A stretch of 10,011 nucleotides of DNA, taken from contig JAFSBD010000064.1 in NCBI GenBank assembly GCA_017442025.1, positions 1 through 10,011 on the forward strand, written 5' to 3'. The position numbers and the translations under genes are program-made. This DNA is from Clostridia bacterium (GTDB lineage: Bacteria > Bacillota > Clostridia > Oscillospirales > QAKW01). The notes under the pieces were generated by a model, which saw nothing but the letters and a program-made list of their open reading frames with translations, was not told where the DNA came from and ran no database searches. Positions 1-5,794 of the stretch are shown piece by piece. Position 1 is the stretch's first letter; each line of letters begins with the position of its first letter.

Positions 1-6
1 AAAACT

Positions 7-34
7 GGCGTTGTATCCTTGCGGATACAACGCC
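7..34 (-). terminator. Hairpin terminator after the trpS-tagO unit
   Basis: A perfect 12-bp stem (7-18 with 23-34) closes a 4-nt loop (19-22). It lies 17 nt past the stop codon of the tagO-like gene. On the minus strand the stem is followed by AG and then at least four T, where the window ends, so the full T-tract cannot be seen. Position and stem strength fit an intrinsic terminator for the minus-strand pair. The other strand has no T-run straight after the stem, so it is probably one-directional. Confidence 0.7.
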
Positions 35-51
35 TAAGCACCCGTTTTACG

Positions 52-1125
52 TTATTCTTGATTTTCAATTTCTTCTTTTTCCAGTTTTTTCTCCCGCCGA
101 TAGATGACAAACGCCCCCACCATGATAAAGGCAAAGGCCACGCCGATAATGATCAGCGCCTTTTTAAAGCTATCAGTGGTCAGCAAGACGGCGCAAAAGC
201 CCAAGATGGCCGCCACCCCATAAAGCACCGCCACCGCCTGCTTTTGAGAAAGACCCATGGCGATCAGCTTATGATGGAGATGGGATTTATCGGCCTGCAT
301 GGGGGATTTGCCGCTCAAAATACGGCGGCAGGCCGCAAACATCAAGTCGAAGATGGGCAGCAGATAGAGCAGCAGGGGGACAAAGAACGCCACCACCGCA
401 TAGGCCTTAAACAGTCCAACAATGGAAAGGCAGGCCAGAATATAGCCGATAAACATCGAGCCGGTATCGCCCATAAACATCTTGGCGGGATTGAAATTAT
501 AGGGCAAAAAGCCCATGCAAGCGCCCGCCAGCGCTGCGGCAATGATCGCCACTTGGGGGGCTTCCAGCAAGATGAGAATAAACACGCTGGAAATGGTCAT
601 AATGGTGGAAACACCGCAAGCCAGCCCGTCCAGCCCGTCGATAATATTCACCGCATTGAGAATGGCGATCAGCCAGACCATACTGATGGCAATGGACCAG
701 CCGAGGGGCAACTCAATATAGGCGGCTTCTCCAAAGAAATTGGGGAAACGCTCGATCCGCACCCCGCAAGCAACAGGGATCGCCACCGCTAAAATCTGGA
801 CAAGAAACTTTTTAATAGGATGCAACGCCAGAACATCATCGGCCATCCCCAACGCCACGATCACCGTTGCGCCCAGCAAAATGCCATAGAGGGGCAGGGT
901 GATAAAGTTGAAGGTAAAGACCATGGTGCTGATAAAGAAACCCAAAAAGATGGCTAAGCCCCCCAGGCGAGGGATGGGCTTTTTATGCATCCGCCGATTA
1001 TCCTTCGGAACATCGATGGCACCGATCTTTTCTGCCACCCGCTTAGCCAGGGGGGTGCAGAGAAAGCTCATCAGCCCCGCCACCAGCCACGCAAGTATGA
1101 TCATCAAATAATCAAATTTTGCCAT
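52..1125 (-). CDS. tagO: Undecaprenyl-phosphate sugar-1-phosphate transferase (TagO/WecA/MraY family)
   Basis: This integral membrane enzyme of 357 aa moves a sugar-1-phosphate, in this subfamily usually GlcNAc-1-P from UDP-GlcNAc, onto undecaprenyl phosphate. That is the first step of wall teichoic acid or other surface polysaccharide synthesis. Seen in order: a hydrophobic N-terminal helix; the cytoplasmic motif RRMHKKPIPRLGG (residues 44-56); the Mg-binding MADD (94-97); NIIDGLDGLA (160-169); the FNPAKMFMGDTGS motif (211-223); and the HLHH cytoplasmic motif (282-285), with many membrane segments between and a charged Lys/Glu-rich tail. The HLHH loop and RRMHKKPIPRLGG favour the TagO/WecA branch over MraY; the exact sugar is inferred. 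Length matches TagO. The ATG is preceded by AAAGGA at 1135-1140, which touches the trpS stop codon 14 nt upstream, so the gene is very likely cotranscribed with trpS. All catalytic motifs look intact. Confidence 0.9.
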   Translation of the reverse strand: MAKFDYLMIILAWLVAGLMSFLCTPLAKRVAEKIGAIDVPKDNRRMHKKPIPRLGGLAIFLGFFISTMVFTFNFITLPLYGILLGATVIVALGMADDVLALHPIKKFLVQILAVAIPVACGVRIERFPNFFGEAAYIELPLGWSIAISMVWLIAILNAVNIIDGLDGLACGVSTIMTISSVFILILLEAPQVAIIAAALAGACMGFLPYNFNPAKMFMGDTGSMFIGYILACLSIVGLFKAYAVVAFFVPLLLYLLPIFDLMFAACRRILSGKSPMQADKSHLHHKLIAMGLSQKQAVAVLYGVAAILGFCAVLLTTDSFKKALIIIGVAFAFIMVGAFVIYRREKKLEKEEIENQE

Positions 1126-1139
1126 AATTTTTCATCCTT

Positions 1140-2132
1140 TTATCGGGCAACGAATCCGATCCGTTCGTGGACTCTTGCCAATGTCTTTTCCGCGATCGCC
1201 CGCGCTTCTTCCGCCGAGGTAGTATAAACCTTGCGCAGATAGGCGGGATCGGCCATCAGGCGGCGATATTCCTCCTGCAGAGGGGTCAGCTCCGCGATAA
1301 TGGCTTCGGCCACCGCAGTCTTAAAGGTGCCGTAGCCCTGGCCTTCAAATTCCTTCACCGCATCCTCGATGGATTTGCCGGTCATGGCGCTATAGATGGT
1401 CAAAAGGTTATTCATGCCATGCCGCCCTTCCTCAAAGGCGATACGGTTTTCGCTATCGGTAACCGCACTCTTGCACTTTTTGAGGATCTTGGCCGGCTCA
1501 TCAATAATGCTGATATAGCTTTTGGGGTTGGGATCGGATTTGCTCATCTTCTTATCGGGTTGGGTCAGACTCATGACCTTCGCGCCGATGGAAGGAATAT
1601 ACCCTTCGGGAACAGTAAAGAGATCGGGGAAGATGCCGTTCATACGGTTGGCAATGTTCCGCGCCAGTTCCAAATGTTGCTTTTGATCCACGCCCACCGG
1701 GACCAGATCGGTATCATAAAGCAGAATATCCGCCGCCATCAAAACAGGGTAATCAAAGAGGCCTGCATTGATATTATCGGCATACCGCTTGGATTTATCC
1801 TTAAACTGGGTCATGCGGGAAAGCTCGCCAAACATGGTATAGCAATTGAGGATCCAGGAAAGCTCGCAATGCTCCGGCACATGGCTTTGGATAAAGATCA
1901 GGTTCTTTTCGGGATCCACCCCGCTGGCGATGATCATTGCCAAGGTGGAAAGGATGCGCTCATGCAGCTCCTTGGGATCCTGGCGGACCGTGATCGCATG
2001 GAGATCCACCACCGAGAAGATGCCCTTCCCCTGGTCGCTGACCTTGCTCCAATTGCGCACCGCGCCGATATAATTGCCCAAGGTAATGATACCGCTGGGC
2101 TGAATTCCGCTGAAGATGGTTTTTTCTGCCAT
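1140..2132 (-). CDS. trpS: Tryptophanyl-tRNA synthetase
   Basis: This cytoplasmic class I aminoacyl-tRNA synthetase of 330 aa charges tRNA-Trp with tryptophan using ATP; it normally works as a homodimer. The N-terminus has the TrpRS signature SGIQPSG (8-14), followed by TLGNYIGA (17-24), which holds the HIGH-like motif. The Rossmann core continues through PVLMAADILLYD (129-140) and PVGVDQKQHLELAR (145-158). The KMSKS loop is exact at 195-199 (KKMSKSDPN). Length is typical of bacterial TrpRS. AAAGGAGA (2141-2148) lies 8 nt before the ATG and fixes the start. A sigma-A-like promoter sits about 40-65 bp upstream. The expected leader is only about 30 nt, so there is no room for a T-box. It is the first gene of a two-gene unit with the tagO-like gene. 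Confidence 0.97.
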   Translation of the reverse strand: MAEKTIFSGIQPSGIITLGNYIGAVRNWSKVSDQGKGIFSVVDLHAITVRQDPKELHERILSTLAMIIASGVDPEKNLIFIQSHVPEHCELSWILNCYTMFGELSRMTQFKDKSKRYADNINAGLFDYPVLMAADILLYDTDLVPVGVDQKQHLELARNIANRMNGIFPDLFTVPEGYIPSIGAKVMSLTQPDKKMSKSDPNPKSYISIIDEPAKILKKCKSAVTDSENRIAFEEGRHGMNNLLTIYSAMTGKSIEDAVKEFEGQGYGTFKTAVAEAIIAELTPLQEEYRRLMADPAYLRKVYTTSAEEARAIAEKTLARVHERIGFVAR

Positions 2133-2169
2133 TTATTCATTCTCCTTTGCAGAGCAATCTATCCCAAAT

Positions 2170-2198
2170 ATAATAACATAAATAATCGAACTTGACAA
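2170..2198 (-). promoter_or_regulatory. Promoter of trpS (minus strand)
   Basis: On the minus strand, TTGTCA (2193-2198) and TATTAT (2170-2175) are separated by 17 nt, and TGT just before the -10 gives an extended -10. Predicted start of RNA is near 2163, about 30 nt before the trpS ATG. The -35 box overlaps the -35 box of the gltX promoter on the other strand. Called from match to the sigma-A consensus and position only. Confidence 0.65.
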
Positions 2199-2219
2199 CT
2201 ATTAAAAAAATAATATCAT
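2192..2219 (+). promoter_or_regulatory. Promoter of gltX (plus strand)
   Basis: A consensus -35 TTGACA (2192-2197) is followed after 16 nt by TATCAT (2214-2219), with an A-tract in the spacer. Predicted RNA start is near 2226, about 30 nt before the gltX ATG. The surrounding AT-rich stretch offers other -10 choices, so the exact -10 is less certain than the -35. Confidence 0.65.
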
Positions 2220-2257
2220 ATTAAGCGGAAATTTATGTAATCAAGGAGTTTTGAATA

Positions 2258-3703
2258 ATGGAAGTTAGAACAAGATTTGCTCCCAGTCCTACGGGGTATA
2301 TGCACGTAGGAAACCTGCGGACTGCACTTTACACCTACCTCATCGCCCGCCAGAATAACGGCAAGTTCATTCTGCGGATCGAAGATACCGATCAGGAACG
2401 GTATGTGGAAGGTGCGGTGGATCTGATCTACCGCACCATGAAGGAGACCGGCATGTATTGGGATGAAGGCCCGGATGTGGGCGGCGATTACGGCCCTTAT
2501 ATCCAAAGCGAGCGCCAGAGCCTCTATATGGACTATGCCAAGGAATTGGTGGAAAAGGGCGCGGCCTACTATTGCTTTTGCGATAAGGAACGGTTGGACG
2601 AGCTGAAGCTGATCCATTCCATCTCCAAGGTTCCTCATAAATACGACGGTCATTGCCGCAACCTCTCCAAGGAAGAGATCGAAGAGAAGCTGGCGGCGGG
2701 CGTTCCCTTTGTTATCCGCCAGAAGATCCCCGAGGGCGGCACCACCACCTTCCATGATGAGATCTACGGCGAAATCACGGTAGACAACAGCGAGTTGGAC
2801 GATCAGATCCTGATGAAGACCGACGGTCTGCCCACTTATAACTTTGCCAATGTTGTGGACGATCATCTGATGAACATCACCCACGTTGTTCGCGGCAAGG
2901 AATACCTCTCCTCCGCCCCCAAATATAACCTGCTCTATGAAGCATTCGGTTGGGAGATCCCCAAGTATGTCCATTGCGCGCCGGTTATGAAGGATGCCCA
3001 AAATAAGCTCTCCAAGCGCAACGGCGATGCCTCCTATGAAGACCTGATCAAAAAGGGTTACCTGAAGGATGCAGTCCTCAACTATATCGCCCTTTTGGGC
3101 TGGGCGCCCAAGAGCGAGCAGGAGAAATTCACCCTGGAAGAGCTGATCCAAGAATTTGATATTGCAGGCATTTCCAAATCTCCCGCCATCTTCGATACCG
3201 AAAAGCTCAACTGGCTCAACGGTGAATATATCAAGGCTCTGCCCGCCGAGGAATTCTTGGCGATGGCCAAGCCCTTTATCGAGCAGGCGGTTACCCGCAC
3301 CGATATCGATTTTGCCGCGCTGGCCGCTTTGCTGCAGGGCCGTTGCCAGATCCTCAATGAGATTCCCGAGATGATCGATTTTATCGATACTCTGCCGGAA
3401 TACGACATTGCGCTCTATACCCATAAAAAGATGAAAACCAACCCCGAAAATTCTCTTGATTCCCTCAAAGCGACCCTGCCGGTGCTGGAGGCCATCACCG
3501 ATTGGACCCAAGAAAATATTCACACCGCCCTTTTCGATCTCATTGCCAAGCTGGAGGTTAAAAACGGCCTGATCCTCTGGCCGCTCCGCACCGCCCTTTC
3601 GGGCAAGCAGTTTACCCCCGGCGGCGGTGTTGAGCTGGCTTATCTCTTGGGCAAGGAAGAGACCCTCAAGAGAATCGCGAAGGGTATTGAAAAGCTTTCC
3701 TAA
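2258..3703 (+). CDS. gltX: Glutamyl-tRNA synthetase
   Basis: This cytoplasmic class I synthetase of 481 aa charges tRNA-Glu with glutamate. In most Bacillota it also mischarges tRNA-Gln for later amidation, though this window cannot show which type it is. Seen: RFAPSPTGYMHVGN (6-19) with the HIGH-type motif HVGN; the ILRIEDTD motif (38-45); GRYDGHCR-region equivalent YDGHCR (129-134); and the KLSKR form of KMSKS at 250-254. A helical anticodon-binding domain follows, ending with a conserved WPLRTALSG (441-449). Length is normal for the family. AAGGAG (2243-2248) is 9 nt before the ATG. Of the zinc-site residues known in E. coli GltX (C98, C100, C125, H127), the three Cys appear as C106, C108 and C133, but the His position looks like Asn135, so the zinc site may be incomplete. 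No clear terminator follows; transcription may continue towards queT. Confidence 0.97.
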   Translation: MEVRTRFAPSPTGYMHVGNLRTALYTYLIARQNNGKFILRIEDTDQERYVEGAVDLIYRTMKETGMYWDEGPDVGGDYGPYIQSERQSLYMDYAKELVEKGAAYYCFCDKERLDELKLIHSISKVPHKYDGHCRNLSKEEIEEKLAAGVPFVIRQKIPEGGTTTFHDEIYGEITVDNSELDDQILMKTDGLPTYNFANVVDDHLMNITHVVRGKEYLSSAPKYNLLYEAFGWEIPKYVHCAPVMKDAQNKLSKRNGDASYEDLIKKGYLKDAVLNYIALLGWAPKSEQEKFTLEELIQEFDIAGISKSPAIFDTEKLNWLNGEYIKALPAEEFLAMAKPFIEQAVTRTDIDFAALAALLQGRCQILNEIPEMIDFIDTLPEYDIALYTHKKMKTNPENSLDSLKATLPVLEAITDWTQENIHTALFDLIAKLEVKNGLILWPLRTALSGKQFTPGGGVELAYLLGKEETLKRIAKGIEKLS

Positions 3704-3711
3704 ACGGATCC

Positions 3712-3833
3712 CCTGCGCTCATTTTTTAAAACGGTTCAAAATGAGCGTAGGTTTCGTTGAAAAGATCCCGACCGCGTATATTTGATACGCCGAGTGGTCT
3801 TTTCGGCGGAAGATGCGCCATTTTCAACCGTTT
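3712..3833 (+). promoter_or_regulatory. Structured leader with two competing hairpins between gltX and queT
   Basis: Two mutually exclusive folds can be drawn. Fold A is a 14-bp stem, 3712-3725 with 3738-3751 (one G-U pair, 12-nt loop). Fold B is a long imperfect hairpin: 3729-3743 with 3819-3833 (15 positions, one C-C mismatch), 3745-3749 with 3814-3818 after a bulged A, 3752-3765 with 3798-3811 (14 pairs, three G-U), capped by 3774-3779 with 3785-3790 around a 5-nt loop. The segment 3738-3749 is used in both, so they cannot coexist. Fold A has no good T-run after it, so it is a poor simple terminator. The layout suits a riboswitch-like or attenuation leader of queT, or a palindromic element left by insertion. 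The pairing is seen in the sequence; the regulatory role is inferred. Confidence 0.5.
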
Positions 3834-3881
3834 GGTCTGTCGTTACTGATCCTGATCCGGACCTTAAATCATACTAAGGAG
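3834..3881 (+). promoter_or_regulatory. Possible preQ1-type riboswitch or translational switch over the queT ribosome binding site
   Basis: The queT ribosome binding site AAGGAG (3876-3881) can be hidden in two ways. The first is a local hairpin CCTTA (3862-3866) with TAAGG (3875-3879). The second is an H-type pseudoknot: stem 3834-3839 with 3858-3863, whose loop bases TCCT (3850-3853) pair with AGGA (3877-3880). The hairpin and the pseudoknot stem compete for 3862-3863. A pseudoknot taking up the binding site is the layout of class I and II preQ1 riboswitches. A more distal binding-site switch is known for class III, and queT is a usual preQ1-riboswitch target. The sequence does not match a class consensus that I can recall with certainty, so the ligand is inferred from the neighbour gene. 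Confidence 0.4.
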
Positions 3882-3889
3882 ATAATAAA

Positions 3890-4372
3890 ATGAAAAGAAC
3901 CACCAAAGGTCTGGCGATAACCGGAATTATCGCCGCCCTCTATGTTGTTTTGACTCTGCCCTTCGGGCAGTTCGCCTTCGGCCCCATCCAATTTCGCCTG
4001 GCCGAGCTTTTAACCCTCTTGCCCTTCTTTTCCCCCTGGGCCATCCCGGGGGTAACGATCGGCTGCCTGCTTTCCAACTTGATCTTTTCCACCGTTTGGG
4101 ATGCCATCTTCGGCACATTGGCAACGCTGATCGCGGCTTATTTCACCTATAAGAGCCGCCATCTGCTGATCGCGCCCCTTTGGCCGATCCTATTCAACGG
4201 ATTGATCATCGGCACCATGCTGGCCTTTATGATGCTGGAATCCTTTGCCCTTCTCCCCTGGCTGATGATGGTGCTGGAGGTTGCCGCCAGCGAATTTATC
4301 GTCTGCTTTGCTTTGGGAGTACCCTTTATGCGGTTTTTCCAAAAGAGAAAATTGGATCGCTACATGAAATAA
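3890..4372 (+). CDS. queT: QueT-family queuosine-precursor transporter, ECF substrate-binding subunit
   Basis: This small membrane protein of 160 aa is the predicted S component that binds a queuosine precursor (preQ1 or a related base) for an energy-coupling-factor transporter; the shared ATPase and T subunits would be encoded elsewhere. Seen: a basic N-terminus, about five or six hydrophobic segments, the family motif QFRLAELLTLLPFF (34-47), IGCLLSNL (57-64), WDAIFGTLATLIAA (70-83), a glutamate in VLEVAASEF (128-136), and a basic tail. Length is normal for QueT. AAGGAG lies 8 nt before the ATG. No obvious promoter was found immediately upstream, so expression may rely on transcription from gltX plus control in the 186-nt leader. 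It ends in a strong terminator. The family call is firm; the transported molecule is known for the family, not shown here. Confidence 0.9.
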   Translation: MKRTTKGLAITGIIAALYVVLTLPFGQFAFGPIQFRLAELLTLLPFFSPWAIPGVTIGCLLSNLIFSTVWDAIFGTLATLIAAYFTYKSRHLLIAPLWPILFNGLIIGTMLAFMMLESFALLPWLMMVLEVAASEFIVCFALGVPFMRFFQKRKLDRYMK

Positions 4373-4377
4373 AACGC

Positions 4378-4412
4378 AAAAACAGCCTTCCCTTTCGGAA
4401 AGGCTGTTTTTT
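4378..4412 (+). terminator. Bidirectional terminator after queT
   Basis: An 11-bp perfect stem (4379-4389 with 4400-4410) encloses a loop containing TTTC, and six T follow on the plus strand (4407-4412). The A-run at 4378-4382 makes a T-run on the minus strand as well. It begins 5 nt after the queT stop. In the minus direction it could end a transcript started at the promoter at 4487-4516. Confidence 0.9.
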
Positions 4413-4480
4413 ATTCTAAGGCAAGCACCACGCGAGAGGAAGTTTGCAGGTTTTTTGCCAAATGAATACATATTCTTTCT
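4378..4480 (-). ncRNA. Candidate small RNA, about 100 nt, unnamed
   Basis: A good minus-strand promoter (4487-4516) predicts an RNA starting near 4480. The terminator at 4378-4412 also works in this direction and would end it near 4378. No open reading frame with a ribosome binding site lies in this span. The predicted RNA can form a short stem (bases 4455-4459 with 4420-4424) that leaves a pyrimidine-rich stretch, CUUCCUCUC (4434-4442), unpaired. CU-rich loops of this sort are used by some Gram-positive small RNAs to cover ribosome binding sites. Promoter and terminator are seen; the RNA itself is inferred. Confidence 0.3.
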
Positions 4481-4486
4481 AATTTC

Positions 4487-4516
4487 ACTATACCATACCA
4501 ATATATACCATGTCAA
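4487..4516 (-). promoter_or_regulatory. Orphan minus-strand promoter between alaT and queT
   Basis: On the minus strand an exact TTGACA (4511-4516) is followed after 18 nt by TATAGT (4487-4492), preceded by TGG, an extended -10. The region is very AT-rich compared with its surroundings. It lies 30 nt past the alaT terminator and points at the 3' end of queT, so it serves no protein gene in the window. Best explained as the promoter of a small RNA. Confidence 0.55.
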
Positions 4517-4546
4517 ATTACAAATTCCTACAATTTGGTAACAATC

Positions 4547-4578
4547 AAAAACAGCCGACCCATCGGTCGGCTGTTTTT
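4547..4578 (-). terminator. Terminator of the pro-glyA-alaRT operon (bidirectional)
   Basis: A perfect 14-bp stem (4547-4560 with 4565-4578) encloses the 4-nt loop CATC, with A/T runs on both flanks giving a T-tract in either direction. It is 43 nt past the alaT stop codon. Its outer nine stem bases (AAAACAGCC with GGCTGTTTT) are identical to those of the queT terminator about 160 bp away. Confidence 0.9.
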
Positions 4579-4621
4579 ATTCTTCTAAATCGAGGCAATC
4601 AAATTGAAAGATGCACCCATT

Positions 4622-5794
4622 TTATTGGCCTAACTCCTCCAAAAATTCTTCAATGCGCTTTAACGCCTCTTTGATATGATCGGTGGAATAGCAATAGGAG
4701 GCGCGGATAAAGCCCTCGCCGCCCTGGCCAAAGGCCGGGCCGGGAACTACCGCCACATGCTTGCTCTCCAGCAGGCGTTGGCAGAATTCCTCGCTGGTAA
4801 GGCCCGTTTTTTGGATGGAGGGGAAGGCGTAGAACGCACCTTTGGGATCGCGGCAGGTCAGCCCCAGCTTATTAAAGCCATCCACGATCAGGCGGCGGCG
4901 GGTATCATATTCCTCCAGCATTTCCCGAACGATCTCATCGCATTCGGTCATCGCTACAATGGCCGCATATTGGGAGGTAGTGGGGGCGCACATAATGGCA
5001 AATTGATGGATCTTAGTGATCTGGGCCATGATCTCCTGCGGGCCACAGGCATAGCCCATCCGCCAGCCGGTCATGGAAAAGGCTTTGGAAAAGCCATTGA
5101 CCAGAATAGTGCGTTCCTTCATTCCCTCGAGATTGGCGATGGAAACATGGTTTTTTCCGCCGAAGGTCAGCTCGGCATAAATTTCATCGGAAAGGACAAG
5201 GATATTCGTTCCCCGCAACACCTCGGCAATTTTTTCCAGATCCTCTCTTTCCATGATCGCCCCGGTGGGGTTGCAGGGAAAGGGCAGGATCAACAACTTG
5301 GTCTTATCGGTGATGGCCGCCTTCAACGCTTCCGGCGTCAGTTTAAACTGATCCTCGGCCTTGGTCTCGATAATCACCGGAACACCGCCTGCCAGGCGGG
5401 TGATGGGCTCATAGCAGACATAGCTGGGCTGCGGGATAATGACCTCATCCCCCGGCGCGACCACCGCGCGGATGCAACCATCGATCGCCTCGCTCCCGCC
5501 AACGGTAACCAAGATCTCGCTGAGCGGCTCGTAGCAAAGCCCGTATTTCCGATTTAAGTATTGCGCGACCGTTTCCCGCAGGGATTGCAGGCCGCTATTG
5601 GAGGTATAGCGGGTCTTACCGTCCTCCAAGGAACGGATACCCGCCTTGCGGATCAGCCAGGGGGTGGGGAAATCCGGCTCGCCCACACCCAGGGAGATCA
5701 CCTCGCTCATCGTCTCCGCCAGATCAAAAAACCGGCGGATACCGGAGGGCTGAATGTTCAGAACCTCCGGGTTGAGAAGTTTATTATAGTCCAT
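4622..5794 (-). CDS. alaT: PLP-dependent class I aminotransferase, AlaT-like
   Basis: This fold-type I aminotransferase of 390 aa moves an amino group between an amino acid and a 2-oxo acid, by family likeness alanine plus 2-oxoglutarate to pyruvate plus glutamate. Seen: ISLGVGEPDFPTP (33-45), the substrate loop YTSNSG (63-68), CNPTG (174-178) with the PLP-contacting Asn175, SDEIYAELTF (202-211) with Asp203 at the pyridine nitrogen, the Schiff-base lysine in NGFSKAFSMTGWRMGY (233-248) at Lys237, and the carboxylate-binding Arg364 in IRASY. The ATG at 5794 overlaps the stop of the upstream regulator as TGATG and gives the usual family length. A longer reading from a TTG at 5836 would add 14 residues and overlap that gene, and is less likely. 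No strong ribosome binding site precedes the ATG, so translation is probably coupled. Adjacency to an AlaR-like Lrp regulator supports AlaT; an aromatic or PatA-type activity cannot be excluded. Confidence 0.88.
   Translation of the reverse strand: MDYNKLLNPEVLNIQPSGIRRFFDLAETMSEVISLGVGEPDFPTPWLIRKAGIRSLEDGKTRYTSNSGLQSLRETVAQYLNRKYGLCYEPLSEILVTVGGSEAIDGCIRAVVAPGDEVIIPQPSYVCYEPITRLAGGVPVIIETKAEDQFKLTPEALKAAITDKTKLLILPFPCNPTGAIMEREDLEKIAEVLRGTNILVLSDEIYAELTFGGKNHVSIANLEGMKERTILVNGFSKAFSMTGWRMGYACGPQEIMAQITKIHQFAIMCAPTTSQYAAIVAMTECDEIVREMLEEYDTRRRLIVDGFNKLGLTCRDPKGAFYAFPSIQKTGLTSEEFCQRLLESKHVAVVPGPAFGQGGEGFIRASYCYSTDHIKEALKRIEEFLEELGQ

Noticed and set aside
19..792. 257-codon plus-strand open frame opposite the tagO-like gene
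   Set aside because: It lies antisense to a gene with all family motifs, has low-complexity His/Gln/Asp-rich content typical of antisense frames, and spans the terminator hairpin.
1167..2195. 342-codon plus-strand open frame opposite trpS
   Set aside because: It is a mirror frame of a well-supported synthetase gene, with no family motif.
2133..2257. T-box leader before trpS or gltX
   Set aside because: Both predicted leaders are about 30 nt, far shorter than a T-box, and no T-box core sequence or terminator hairpin is present.
2216..3523. 435-codon minus-strand open frame opposite gltX
   Set aside because: gltX is certain on the plus strand from its HVGN and KLSKR motifs. The antisense frame has no recognisable domain and starts inside the divergent promoter region.
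3712..3751. 14-bp hairpin after gltX as a plain intrinsic terminator
   Set aside because: The bases after the stem (TTTCGTTG) do not form a T-tract, and the 3' arm is also used by a competing structure. It is described as leader structure instead.
3729..3833. MITE or other small mobile element made of the long inverted repeat
   Set aside because: The arms are imperfect and contain many G-U-compatible positions, as in a folded RNA. No target-site duplication is visible, and no second copy occurs in the window. It is kept only as an alternative.
4190..4516. 108-codon minus-strand open frame across the queT 3' end
   Set aside because: Its start lies within the predicted promoter, it lacks a ribosome binding site, it reads through a strong terminator, and most of it is antisense to queT.
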